This document shows, in pieces, positions 1-5,098 of a DNA stretch of 7,842 nucleotides. Under the pieces are notes generated by a model. The model saw only the letters and a list, made by a program, of their open reading frames with translations. It made no database searches and had not been told where the DNA came from. Each line of letters opens with the position of its first letter. Position 1 is the first letter of the stretch. The DNA is from Bacteroidales bacterium (GTDB lineage Bacteria > Bacteroidota > Bacteroidia > Bacteroidales > UBA1715). Position numbers and translations under genes: made by a program. The stretch lies in NCBI GenBank assembly GCA_017618935.1, contig JAFZTG010000015.1:1-7842 (forward strand). The letters run 5' to 3'.

Positions 1-35
1 AAATAATTAAGAATTAAAAATTAGGAATTATGATT
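1..35. repeat. AT-rich heptamer repeat tract
   Basis: The first 35 bases read as successive 7-mers related to TAAGAAT, TAAAAAT, TAGGAAT and TATGATT. A similar heptamer tract (GTTAGGA twice, then ATGAGGA, GATAGGA) begins at the stop codon of the next gene, so the surface-protein gene is flanked by such tracts on both sides. Function unknown; it may be no more than slippage-prone intergenic filler. Confidence 0.4.
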
Positions 36-36
36 C

Positions 37-64
37 GTAGAGACGTGCCATGGCGCGTCTCTAC
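37..64. repeat. REP-like 28-bp palindrome
   Basis: The left arm GTAGAGACGTGCCA is followed directly by the right arm TGGCGCGTCTCTAC. The 14-bp arms match perfectly apart from one position that still forms a G-U pair in RNA. It resembles the eroded palindrome at 2164-2191, which shares the GTAG-purine-GACGTG start, so both probably belong to one dispersed repeat family. It lies 45 bp before the start of the surface-protein gene. Confidence 0.7.
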
Positions 65-108
65 AACAGATTGAAAATAAATATGTTAAACATTTTAATA
101 ATACAGTT

Positions 109-1641
109 ATGAAGAAAATTATCTTAACAGTAGCAATGGCGATTGCGGCATTGTTGTCGTTCGCCCAGATTCCGCAGACATTCAGTTACCAAGGCGTGGT
201 GCGGGACGCGGAAAGCAAGATTGTGGCTGAAAAGCCGATTACGGTAAGCGTGCAGATTTTGCAGGGAACCGACGAAGGCACGGAGGTTTACGCTGAAACT
301 CACGAAGTTACCACCAACGCAAACGGTTTGATGACCTTTGAATTGGGAAGCAAGAACGCTGAGGATTTTGCAAAAATTGACTGGAGCAACGCTCCATATT
401 TTGTAAAAACCGTAGCCGAATTTGACGGCAAGCAAATTTCAGGCGTAACGCCATTGTTGGCAGTGCCATACGCTTTGTATGCCGCAAAAGCAGGAAATGC
501 CGATGTTGATTTAAGCGCATACGCCACAAAAGAAGAAATTCCAAGTACAGATGGTTTTGCCACGAAAGAAGATTTGAACGCATTGAGCATTCCAAGTGTA
601 GAAGGATTAGCAAGCGAAAGTTATGTAAATGAGAAAGTTGCAGAAATAGAAATTCCAAGCACAGATGGTTTTGCAACGAAAGATGAATTGAACGCCTTGA
701 ACATTCCAAGTGTGGAAGGCTTGGCAAGTGAAAGTTATGTGAATGAGAAAGTTGCAGAAATAGATTTAAGCAATTACTATCTGAAAGCCGATGTTGACGC
801 CCTGCTTGCCGAAATGAATGCAAAAATCAAAAAATTGGATAAACAACTGAATCCACCGATACCAGGTGCAATTGAATTTGCATTCTCTGTTTCCGAAACA
901 AAAAAAGTTTACTTTTCGCAAGGAAACTTGCAATATCAGGCAAGCACAGGCACATGGCGTTTCGCTGAACACCAGTATGATATGATTGGCGACGACAATG
1001 CAAACATTTCCTCTACAAACAGCGGTTGGATTGACTTGTTCGGTTGGGGCACGTCAGGTTGGAACAGCGGTGCGAACGCATACCAACCGTACAGCACAAG
1101 CACCAAATTCAGCGACTATTACCCCGGCGGCGATTACAACAACAACCTAACAGGCGACTACGCCAATGCCGACTGGGGCGTGAACAACGCAATCAGCAAC
1201 GGCGGCAACAAAGCGGGATTGTGGCGAACACTTACAAAAGATGAATGGGTGTATGTAATCAATACCAGAACTGATGCCTCAAACAAGAAGGGTGTTGCCA
1301 CGGTAAACAGCGTTCCGGGATTGATATTGCTTCCCGATGAATGGACTTTGCCGGCAGATGTAACATTCACAAGCGGAGCAAACGGCGATTTCGCACAGAA
1401 CACTTATTCCGCTGAAGAATGGACGAAAATGGAAGCGAACGGTGCCGTGTTTCTTCTTGCTGCGGGCGGCCGTGACGGTACGGGCGTGTACGGCGTTGGT
1501 TCCCTCGGCGACTATTGGTCGAGTTCGGCTAGCGGCAGCAACTACGCCAGCTATTTGGACTTCTACAGCCGCAGCGTGGACACGAACAACGACAGCCGCG
1601 ACTACGGGCACTCTGTCCGTCTTGTCCAAGATGCGGAATAG
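109..1641 (+). CDS. Secreted stalked surface protein with C-terminal FISUMP/C-type-lectin-like domain
   Basis: The 510-residue product starts with a Sec signal peptide (MKKIILTVAMAIAALLSFA, cleavage near residue 19-20, no lipobox), so it is exported. Residues 21-128 form an N-terminal domain typical of Bacteroidetes fibre-like surface proteins (FSYQGVVRD near 25, TPLLAVPYALYAAKAG at 114-129). Residues 133-240 are a stalk with coiled-coil character containing two 38-residue repeats (144-219). From about residue 255 the protein has a FISUMP/DUF1566-like domain with recognisable blocks: KVYFSQGNLQY, RFAEHQYD, WIDLFGWGTSGWNSG, LWRTLTKDEW, LLPDEWTLP, and a final DYWSSS...GHSVRLVQ. This fold is used by adhesins and by some diversity-generating-retroelement targets. 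No Shine-Dalgarno is seen, as usual in this phylum. A terminator follows the stop codon. Role as an adhesin or ligand-binding protein is inference. Confidence 0.85.
   Translation: MKKIILTVAMAIAALLSFAQIPQTFSYQGVVRDAESKIVAEKPITVSVQILQGTDEGTEVYAETHEVTTNANGLMTFELGSKNAEDFAKIDWSNAPYFVKTVAEFDGKQISGVTPLLAVPYALYAAKAGNADVDLSAYATKEEIPSTDGFATKEDLNALSIPSVEGLASESYVNEKVAEIEIPSTDGFATKDELNALNIPSVEGLASESYVNEKVAEIDLSNYYLKADVDALLAEMNAKIKKLDKQLNPPIPGAIEFAFSVSETKKVYFSQGNLQYQASTGTWRFAEHQYDMIGDDNANISSTNSGWIDLFGWGTSGWNSGANAYQPYSTSTKFSDYYPGGDYNNNLTGDYANADWGVNNAISNGGNKAGLWRTLTKDEWVYVINTRTDASNKKGVATVNSVPGLILLPDEWTLPADVTFTSGANGDFAQNTYSAEEWTKMEANGAVFLLAAGGRDGTGVYGVGSLGDYWSSSASGSNYASYLDFYSRSVDTNNDSRDYGHSVRLVQDAE
538..765 (+). 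repeat. Two tandem 114-bp repeats encoding the stalk
   Basis: Unit 1 is 538-651 and unit 2 is 652-765. Each encodes 38 residues beginning IPSTDGFATK and ending SYVNEKVAEI. The units differ mainly at synonymous or conservative positions (for example ED/DE and S/N in the LNAL segment). They lengthen the stalk between the N-terminal domain and the C-terminal binding domain, and copy number could change by recombination. Confidence 0.85.
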
Positions 1642-1668
1642 TTAGGAGTTAGGAATGAGGAGATAGGA
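1641..1668. repeat. Four tandem 7-mers after the stop codon
   Basis: GTTAGGA, GTTAGGA, ATGAGGA and GATAGGA run head to tail starting at the last base of the stop codon. Together with the tract at 1-35 they bracket the upstream gene. Confidence 0.5.
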
Positions 1669-1699
1669 AAGGGGTGGAAGAGATTTCGCTCCTTTTTTT
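1668..1699 (+). terminator. Intrinsic terminator of the surface-protein gene
   Basis: AAAGGGG (1668-1674) can pair with CTCCTTT (1689-1695) including one G-U pair. An inner GAA/TTC helix is possible, and the stem runs into a seven-T tract at 1693-1699. It begins 27 nt after the stop codon. Confidence 0.65.
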
Positions 1700-1760
1700 G
1701 TGTGCATTGTGGAACGCAAGTGAAAAGGTTGTGGTACAATAAGATGAAAAAAGCTTAAGA

Positions 1761-1796
1761 TATTGACAACCGATGTAGAATGTTGTATATTTGCAT
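1761..1796 (+). promoter_or_regulatory. Promoter of sRNA 1 (Bacteroidetes -33/-7 type)
   Basis: TTG at 1763-1765 and TATATTTG at 1786-1793 are separated by 20 nt, matching the TTG/TAnnTTTG consensus of the Bacteroidetes primary sigma factor. The whole 36-bp block is identical to 2224-2259, far beyond what the consensus requires. Start of transcription is expected about five nt after the -7 box, near 1798. Confidence 0.75.
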
Positions 1797-1797
1797 T

Positions 1798-1912
1798 GTC
1801 CTTTGATACGGAAAGAGTAATCTTAGACGTCATCGGGCAAAGCCGATTAAATTCGTGAAACTTAGCACTAAGGTGACTGTAGTTATGGAGAAAGGAGACT
1901 TTCTCCTTTTTT
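1798..1912 (+). ncRNA. Putative small RNA 1, paralogue of the RNA at 2261-2383
   Basis: This ~115-nt unit lies between a strong promoter and a strong intrinsic terminator and has no convincing ORF. Its presumed 5' end, GTCC (1798-1801), can pair with GGGC (1835-1838), and TGAT (1804-1807) with GTCA (1829-1832), giving a closing stem. The box GCCGATTAAATTCGTG (1842-1857) follows and is 15/16 identical to the second RNA. After it comes a weak hairpin, CTTA(GCAC)TAAG at 1861-1872, and then the terminator. Multicopy sRNA families are known in Bacteroides, and structured RNAs bounded by this promoter type and a terminator are known in Bacteroidales. I cannot assign this one to a named family. Target and function are unknown. 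Confidence 0.6.
1887..1912 (+). terminator. Intrinsic terminator of sRNA 1
   Basis: GGAGAAAG (1887-1894) pairs perfectly with CTTTCTCC (1899-1906) around a GAGA tetraloop of the GNRA type. Six T residues follow (1907-1912). Confidence 0.9.
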
Positions 1913-1937
1913 ATTTGTAAGCGTTTCCCAGAATAAA

Positions 1938-2095
1938 TGTGCCGTTAGGCACAAAATATTGGTAGAAACAAAAATATCCTCATTATTTTTCGTGCCGTTA
2001 GGTACGAAATTATTTTATTTCTCAAAAACGTACCTACGGCACGTTTAATAGAAGATAAATCTCTATTCTACCGATATGAAGTGTCTAACGACACA
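1938..2095. repeat. 158-bp composite inverted repeat built of four nested small palindromes
   Basis: Four copies of a small palindrome occur: GTGCC-GTTA-GGCAC (1939-1952), TTTCGTGCC-GTTA-GGTACGAAA (1988-2009), the inverted form AAACGTACC-TAC-GGCACGTTT (2026-2046) and GTGTC-TAAC-GACAC (2081-2094). The outer and inner pairs are placed symmetrically about ~2017. Between them GGTAGAA (1961-1967) mirrors TTCTACC (2066-2072), and the flanking AT-rich spacers are also related after reverse complementing (shared TATC-n-TC core). The whole element can therefore fold as one long imperfect hairpin. It lies between the two sRNA genes. No transposase is present; a MITE/REP-like element is the likeliest identity. 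Confidence 0.75.
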
Positions 2096-2121
2096 GCATC
2101 TTTGTTCGAAATAATTAATTT

Positions 2122-2158
2122 TGTAGGGCTGCCACAATGTAACAGCTCTACATTTTTT
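2122..2158 (+). repeat. Palindrome with T-tract (REP-like, possible terminator)
   Basis: TGTAGGGCTG (2122-2131) pairs with CAGCTCTACA (2143-2152) with one G-U pair; three more inner pairs (ACA/TGT) are possible. Six Ts follow on the plus strand. No gene lies immediately upstream on this strand, so it may be a repeat copy that merely looks like a terminator, or a backup terminator for sRNA 1. Confidence 0.55.
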
Positions 2159-2163
2159 ACATA

Positions 2164-2191
2164 TCACGGACGCGGCACGCCACGTCCCTAC
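2164..2191. repeat. Eroded REP-like palindrome related to 37-64
   Basis: GGACGCGGC (2168-2176) faces GCCACGTCC (2179-2187) with a single mismatch, and CTAC follows at 2188-2191. Read on the minus strand it starts GTAGGGACGTG, close to the GTAGAGACGTG of the palindrome at 37-64. One outer arm has lost its complement. Confidence 0.55.
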
Positions 2192-2223
2192 AAATCAACG
2201 TATTACAATAAATCCAACAAAGG

Positions 2224-2259
2224 TATTGACAACCGATGTAGAATGTTGTATATTTGCAT
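2224..2259 (+). promoter_or_regulatory. Promoter of sRNA 2 (identical to that of sRNA 1)
   Basis: TTG (2226-2228) and TATATTTG (2249-2256) have the same 20-nt spacing as in the first copy, and all 36 bases match 1761-1796. Similarity upstream is limited to a shared TACAATAA, and downstream GTCCT is kept after one substitution, before the sequences diverge. Confidence 0.75.
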
Positions 2260-2260
2260 C

Positions 2261-2383
2261 GTCCTAGGTGAAAAATGAAGACGCAAGTTTAGAAACACGT
2301 GGACAAACGCCGATTAAGTTCGTGCGAGTTTTCGGCTACGGCAAGAAAACTCATTAAAAAAGGGGTCGTAGAATCCCTTTTTT
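2261..2383 (+). ncRNA. Putative small RNA 2, paralogue of the RNA at 1798-1912
   Basis: This ~123-nt unit has the same design as sRNA 1. Its 5' GTCC (2261-2264) pairs with GGAC (2301-2304); the U-A pair here replaces a U-G pair in sRNA 1, a change that keeps the helix. GTG (2268-2270) can extend the stem with CAC (2296-2298). The shared box GCCGATTAAGTTCGTG is at 2309-2324. Then comes a perfect 8-bp hairpin, GAGTTTTC (2326-2333) with GAAAACTC (2345-2352), and a terminator. The stem hairpin and terminator sequences are unrelated to those of sRNA 1, so only the promoter, the 5' stem and the box are conserved. It converges on the nuclease-like gene and shares its terminator. Target and function are unknown. 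Confidence 0.6.
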
Positions 2384-2390
2384 ATTTTTT
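2356..2390. terminator. Bidirectional terminator shared by sRNA 2 and the nuclease-like gene
   Basis: AAAAAAGGG (2356-2364) is complementary to CCCTTTTTT (2375-2383). The stem has a T-tract on both strands, so it can end sRNA 2 from the left and the minus-strand gene from the right. The minus-strand gene's stop codon (2382-2384) lies on the edge of the hairpin. Confidence 0.8.
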
Positions 2391-3065
2391 AGAACCCCAT
2401 ATTCTTTTAAATGTTTTTTCAAAATTTTTAGCAAAGCAATCTTTCTTTGTTATAATAATCAATCTTCCTTTCTTAAAGATAATCAATTCGATGAGGTTTT
2501 GATTTTGAAAAAAGACGTTTTTGATTAAATCTGTAATTTTACTTGTCTGAGGTAAACCAATAAAATTTAATGCAATTCTGTCTGATTGTTTTGCTCCGTC
2601 ACTTAATCTTATTGACAATGCACTTCCACCAGTAGAAGTTTTCCCTTCCACATAATACAAGCAATTCCGTTTCCTGATAATAAAGTCCGCACTTTTTGTT
2701 CCTTTGGGATTCGAAAGCAGAAACACATCATATCCGTTTGCCACAAATTTCTGTGCTATTTGCAGATTATTAGGAATTTCGCCAGTTTTTAGTATTTCGT
2801 CATATTGGTTTTTGTACAAGGTAAAAATTTTGTTTTCCGTCGTAGAAAAACGTTGCATTTCGGCAAAGTCAGGTTGGGCAACTATCCATTTCAACACATC
2901 AACTTTCTCACGATTGGTGGTAAACGAATAATAGTCTTTCAAGGCGTTGGTAATTGTAGTTCCTTGATAAGCAATAGGTTTCCCATACTCGGTTGCAGGT
3001 TCGCACACGAGTATAATAACATCTTCCGTACGCTCTGGGTACGGTGTCGTTGCTTTTTCATTCAT
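2382..3065 (-). CDS. Small protein with CdiA/phage-head-type PD-(D/E)XK-like nuclease domain
   Basis: The 227-residue product has no signal peptide or membrane segment, so it is probably cytoplasmic. The C-terminal half resembles the nuclease-like domains found at the ends of CdiA-type toxins and of Bacteroidetes phage minor-head proteins: IAQKFVANGYDVFLL (103-117), GTKSADFII with D127, the E-x-K pair E140/K142 in YYVEGKTS, and a late AKQSDRIALNF helix/strand with Q160. D127, E140 and K142 fit a PD-(D/E)XK active site. Residues 1-98 are not recognised and could be the remnant of a larger carrier protein. No immunity gene is adjacent on this strand. The promoter lies almost on the start codon. 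Toxic or nuclease activity is inferred from residues only; it could also be a restriction-like or inactive relative. Confidence 0.6.
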   Translation of the reverse strand: MNEKATTPYPERTEDVIILVCEPATEYGKPIAYQGTTITNALKDYYSFTTNREKVDVLKWIVAQPDFAEMQRFSTTENKIFTLYKNQYDEILKTGEIPNNLQIAQKFVANGYDVFLLSNPKGTKSADFIIRKRNCLYYVEGKTSTGGSALSIRLSDGAKQSDRIALNFIGLPQTSKITDLIKNVFFQNQNLIELIIFKKGRLIIITKKDCFAKNFEKTFKRIWGSKK

Positions 3066-3072
3066 AATGTGG

Positions 3073-3101
3073 CAAAGATAGGGAAAATGGGGAAATTACA
3101 A
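3073..3101 (-). promoter_or_regulatory. Promoter of the nuclease-like gene, implying a nearly leaderless mRNA
   Basis: On the minus strand TTG (3099-3101) is followed after 18 nt by TATCTTTG (3073-3080). Transcription would start about 3066-3070, only one to five nt before the ATG at 3063-3065. The next in-frame Met is residue 70, so a shorter start is unlikely. Confidence 0.65.
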
Positions 3102-3112
3102 TGTTCAATAAT

Positions 3113-3151
3113 ACAAAAACAAACAGCCGAACGCCACTCGGCATTCGGCTG
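3113..3151 (-). terminator. Terminator of the two-gene membrane operon
   Basis: CAGCCGAA (3124-3131) pairs with TTCGGCTG (3144-3151), with a further GCC/GGC inner helix and an ACTC loop. Only the minus strand has a T-rich tail after the hairpin, so it serves the genes transcribed from 4202 to 3186. Confidence 0.75.
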
Positions 3152-3185
3152 CACAAACAAAACTTAAAAATTATAGCGAATCACA

Positions 3186-3581
3186 TTATTTACCCATAGT
3201 TTTTTTCTCTTGGAGCGAGAAAATAAACAGATAAATGCCTGCAACCACCATTACAGGGTGAATGAGCAATTGCACTGGATTAAACTCCGTAATGAGTTCC
3301 GATGCGTGAAAAATATTGAAAACCATCATAACGCTTGCCAACACAAGGTTGATGACACGCATTGCCTTACACGAACGATATTGCATACATAACAAGCCGC
3401 ACATAGGCATAAAGAACGAAATGCAAATCATGAAGCCAATCATTCCGACCGAAACTTCGCCAGTTGCATCGGGCATTGCAATGCTTGCGCCCCAAAATGT
3501 GGGCAGAATGTCGGCCAACATGTGCATTGCAAACCCAACCATGATAACCAACCACATAAACGAAACTTTACTAATTTTCAT
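3186..3581 (-). CDS. Four-helix integral membrane protein of unknown function
   Basis: The 131-residue product is almost entirely hydrophobic, with four likely transmembrane segments near residues 7-27, 43-65, 72-92 and 103-124, and a short basic C-terminus (EKKTMGK). It is rich in Met (FAMHMLADILP, FFMPMCGLLCMQY). I do not recognise a family. It starts 45 bp after the stop of the ECF S-component gene on the same strand, and a terminator follows it, so the two are very likely co-transcribed and may act together in the membrane. Confidence 0.75.
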   Translation of the reverse strand: MKISKVSFMWLVIMVGFAMHMLADILPTFWGASIAMPDATGEVSVGMIGFMICISFFMPMCGLLCMQYRSCKAMRVINLVLASVMMVFNIFHASELITEFNPVQLLIHPVMVVAGIYLFIFSLQEKKTMGK

Positions 3582-3626
3582 AATAAAAACATTTTTAAGT
3601 ATTTGACTATAAATTGATTACAAATT

Positions 3627-4202
3627 TTATTCCTTGAATTTTGCAGCCTGTTTTTTCAACAGTTTCTCGGCAATTCTCATTCCCAATATGGCAACGGGAA
3701 TTGTTAGAATCAGTACGACAATCAATACGGGAATGTTGTCGATAACGGGTTTCATAAGTTCGTCGTATCCTGCAGGCATTTCTTCAACGGCTGCCGCAAG
3801 CGAGCCTTCGGTGTCGGTCCACCAATGGGCGGTGTATGCAAAAAAAGAGAACGCAAACGGCACAAAACTCCATCTGACGCCTTTAAGCGTGTCGTACGAA
3901 TAGAGGAATCTGATTATTTCGGCAAATGCCGTCAAAAGAATGATTCCTACGATAAACGTTGCGTCCGCTTCGCCCGTTAATAGGCCGACAACGAAAAGAA
4001 ATCCATTAAGAATTGTGGCGGTTCCGAAACAACGCAGATTTGCCGCCACATAAAGGTAAACACAGGCGAAAAAGAGTGGCATAATCGCACCGATATAAGC
4101 GTAACAAGCAGGGTGAATGATTCCGCTTGTCGCTCCAAGCAAAAACATGGCAAGATAGCCGATTGCCGAAATGAAAATGTGAAATGTTGATTTGATACTC
4201 AT
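3627..4202 (-). CDS. MptD-family putative ECF transporter S component
   Basis: The 191-residue integral membrane protein has about five or six hydrophobic segments (roughly 8-27, 31-53, 61-76, 80-98, 110-124 and 155-175). The C-terminal part has features I associate with the MptD/Trep_Strep S-component family: HWWTDTEG near residues 125-132, MPAGYDELMKPVID (141-154), then a final helix and basic tail (AEKLLKKQAAKFKE). S components are the substrate-binding membrane subunits of energy-coupling factor importers and need an EcfT protein and ATPases. None is encoded in this window, so it would have to share a module encoded elsewhere. Substrate unknown. First gene of a two-gene operon with the four-helix protein. 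Confidence 0.75.
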   Translation of the reverse strand: MSIKSTFHIFISAIGYLAMFLLGATSGIIHPACYAYIGAIMPLFFACVYLYVAANLRCFGTATILNGFLFVVGLLTGEADATFIVGIILLTAFAEIIRFLYSYDTLKGVRWSFVPFAFSFFAYTAHWWTDTEGSLAAAVEEMPAGYDELMKPVIDNIPVLIVVLILTIPVAILGMRIAEKLLKKQAAKFKE

Positions 4203-4232
4203 AGTAATTCTATATTATATTATTTACAGGCA

Positions 4233-4240
4233 CAAAAGTA
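4233..4240 (-). promoter_or_regulatory. -7 box upstream of the S-component gene
   Basis: On the minus strand TACTTTTG matches TAnnTTTG, and transcription would begin about 25-30 nt before the ATG at 4200-4202. The expected -33 TTG is not clear (TTA at the right distance). Confidence 0.45.
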
Positions 4241-4320
4241 TTGGCTGCAAGAATGCGAGTAAATCGCCATTTCTAATGATTTTGTGTACGATTGTAACCG
4301 AGGGTAATGAGATTTTTCTA

Positions 4321-4328
4321 TATATTTG
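4321..4328 (+). promoter_or_regulatory. -7 box upstream of the exported protein gene
   Basis: TATATTTG is a perfect match to the Bacteroidetes -7 element. The nearest TTG (4292-4294) is 26 nt away, longer than usual. Transcription near 4333 would give a ~29-nt leader to the ATG at 4362 or ~80 nt to the alternative ATG at 4413. Confidence 0.5.
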
Positions 4329-4361
4329 TCCTAAGAATATATACTAAAAATTATTTTTATT

Positions 4362-4979
4362 ATGCGAAAACTCCTTACGCTTGATATGTGCAATGCTTCA
4401 AATGCTGTTAAAATGCTTCGAAACCTTGCAATCATTTTTGTTGCAGTGTTTTGCTTTTCTTTAAAGGCAAACGCACAGGAATTTTCAAAAAACAGCATAA
4501 AAATAGGCGTTGGTGTAGCAGGTTTTGAAGGCGATAAATTAGATGGTTCAGGGTTGGTGGCTATGTTCGGGTTTCAACGAGAAATGAGAGACTGGCTGTC
4601 TTTTTCTCCATTCTTGAAACATGGCACATATACAACGATGTTTTACAACGATACACCTGACATTTATTTTAATGTAATTTCAACGGGAATAGGACTGAAT
4701 GCCTCTATTTTGAAACTATTCTACATTGGTGCAGGCGGAGAAATTTATTATGCACATGGGTTGATAGGTACAGGAGGAGAGTTCAGTAAAGCTTCGCATT
4801 ATGAAAGAGATTTTGGTATTGATATGTATGCTTTTGCAGGGCTACGTATTGCTCCAAAATCAAAACGAATTGCTATAAATGTCATTCCCTTTTCAGTCGC
4901 ATGGGGAATAGACAACACTATGTCAGAGTGTTTGTCAGCAGATATGCGAATAGAAATGGATATAAAACTTGCCAAGTGA
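4362..4979 (+). CDS. Exported protein, probable small outer-membrane beta-barrel
   Basis: The 205-residue product is not recognised as a named family. A signal peptide is clear, but it begins at the second start: from Met18 (ATG 4413-4415) the sequence MLRNLAIIFVAVFCFSLKANA is a textbook signal peptide cleaved before QEFS. The upstream ATG at 4362 adds 17 residues and is kept here as the longest reading. The mature part has alternating glycine- and aromatic-rich strands (IKIGVGVAGFEG, NVISTGIGLNASI, FYIGAGGEIYYAHG, DMYAFAGLRIAP, ending MDIKLAK), as in eight-stranded barrels of Bacteroidetes. Function unknown. Convergent with the exported protein gene at 5142-5807. Confidence 0.7.
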   Translation: MRKLLTLDMCNASNAVKMLRNLAIIFVAVFCFSLKANAQEFSKNSIKIGVGVAGFEGDKLDGSGLVAMFGFQREMRDWLSFSPFLKHGTYTTMFYNDTPDIYFNVISTGIGLNASILKLFYIGAGGEIYYAHGLIGTGGEFSKASHYERDFGIDMYAFAGLRIAPKSKRIAINVIPFSVAWGIDNTMSECLSADMRIEMDIKLAK

Positions 4980-5098
4980 AAAGTTTTATATTGAAAGAGT
5001 AAAAAGGAATGATGTATAGATTGGGAAATGTTTTTTTACCTATATCTCCAATTTTTCAAAAGATTTCATATATTTACCCTCGTGAAAATAAAATAGTT

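Noticed and set aside
308..823. 171-codon antisense ORF opposite the repeat stalk
   Set aside because: It arises from the repetitive coding strand and shows Leu/His/Ser-rich shadow composition.
1279..1629. Long antisense ORFs (116 and 81 codons) opposite the surface-protein domain
   Set aside because: They are shadow frames opposite a well-supported coding region, low in complexity and without promoters.
1835..1849. CGG(GCAAAG)CCG hairpin in sRNA 1 (ATCGG/CCGAT)
   Set aside because: Locally possible, but the second RNA cannot form it, whereas the GTCC/GGGC (GGAC) stem is possible in both.
1938..2095. Four similar short palindromes suggested a degenerate CRISPR array
   Set aside because: The units alternate in orientation, the spacings differ and are symmetric rather than constant, and there are no cas genes; an inverted-repeat element explains it better.
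2081..2278. 65-codon plus-strand ORF in the sRNA region
   Set aside because: It reads through palindromic repeats and the sRNA 2 promoter, and it has no gene-like composition or leader of its own.
1761..2390. sRNA pair as retron msr/msd or DGR template repeat
   Set aside because: No reverse transcriptase is encoded in the window, and neither RNA resembles the 1465-1635 variable-region-like sequence.
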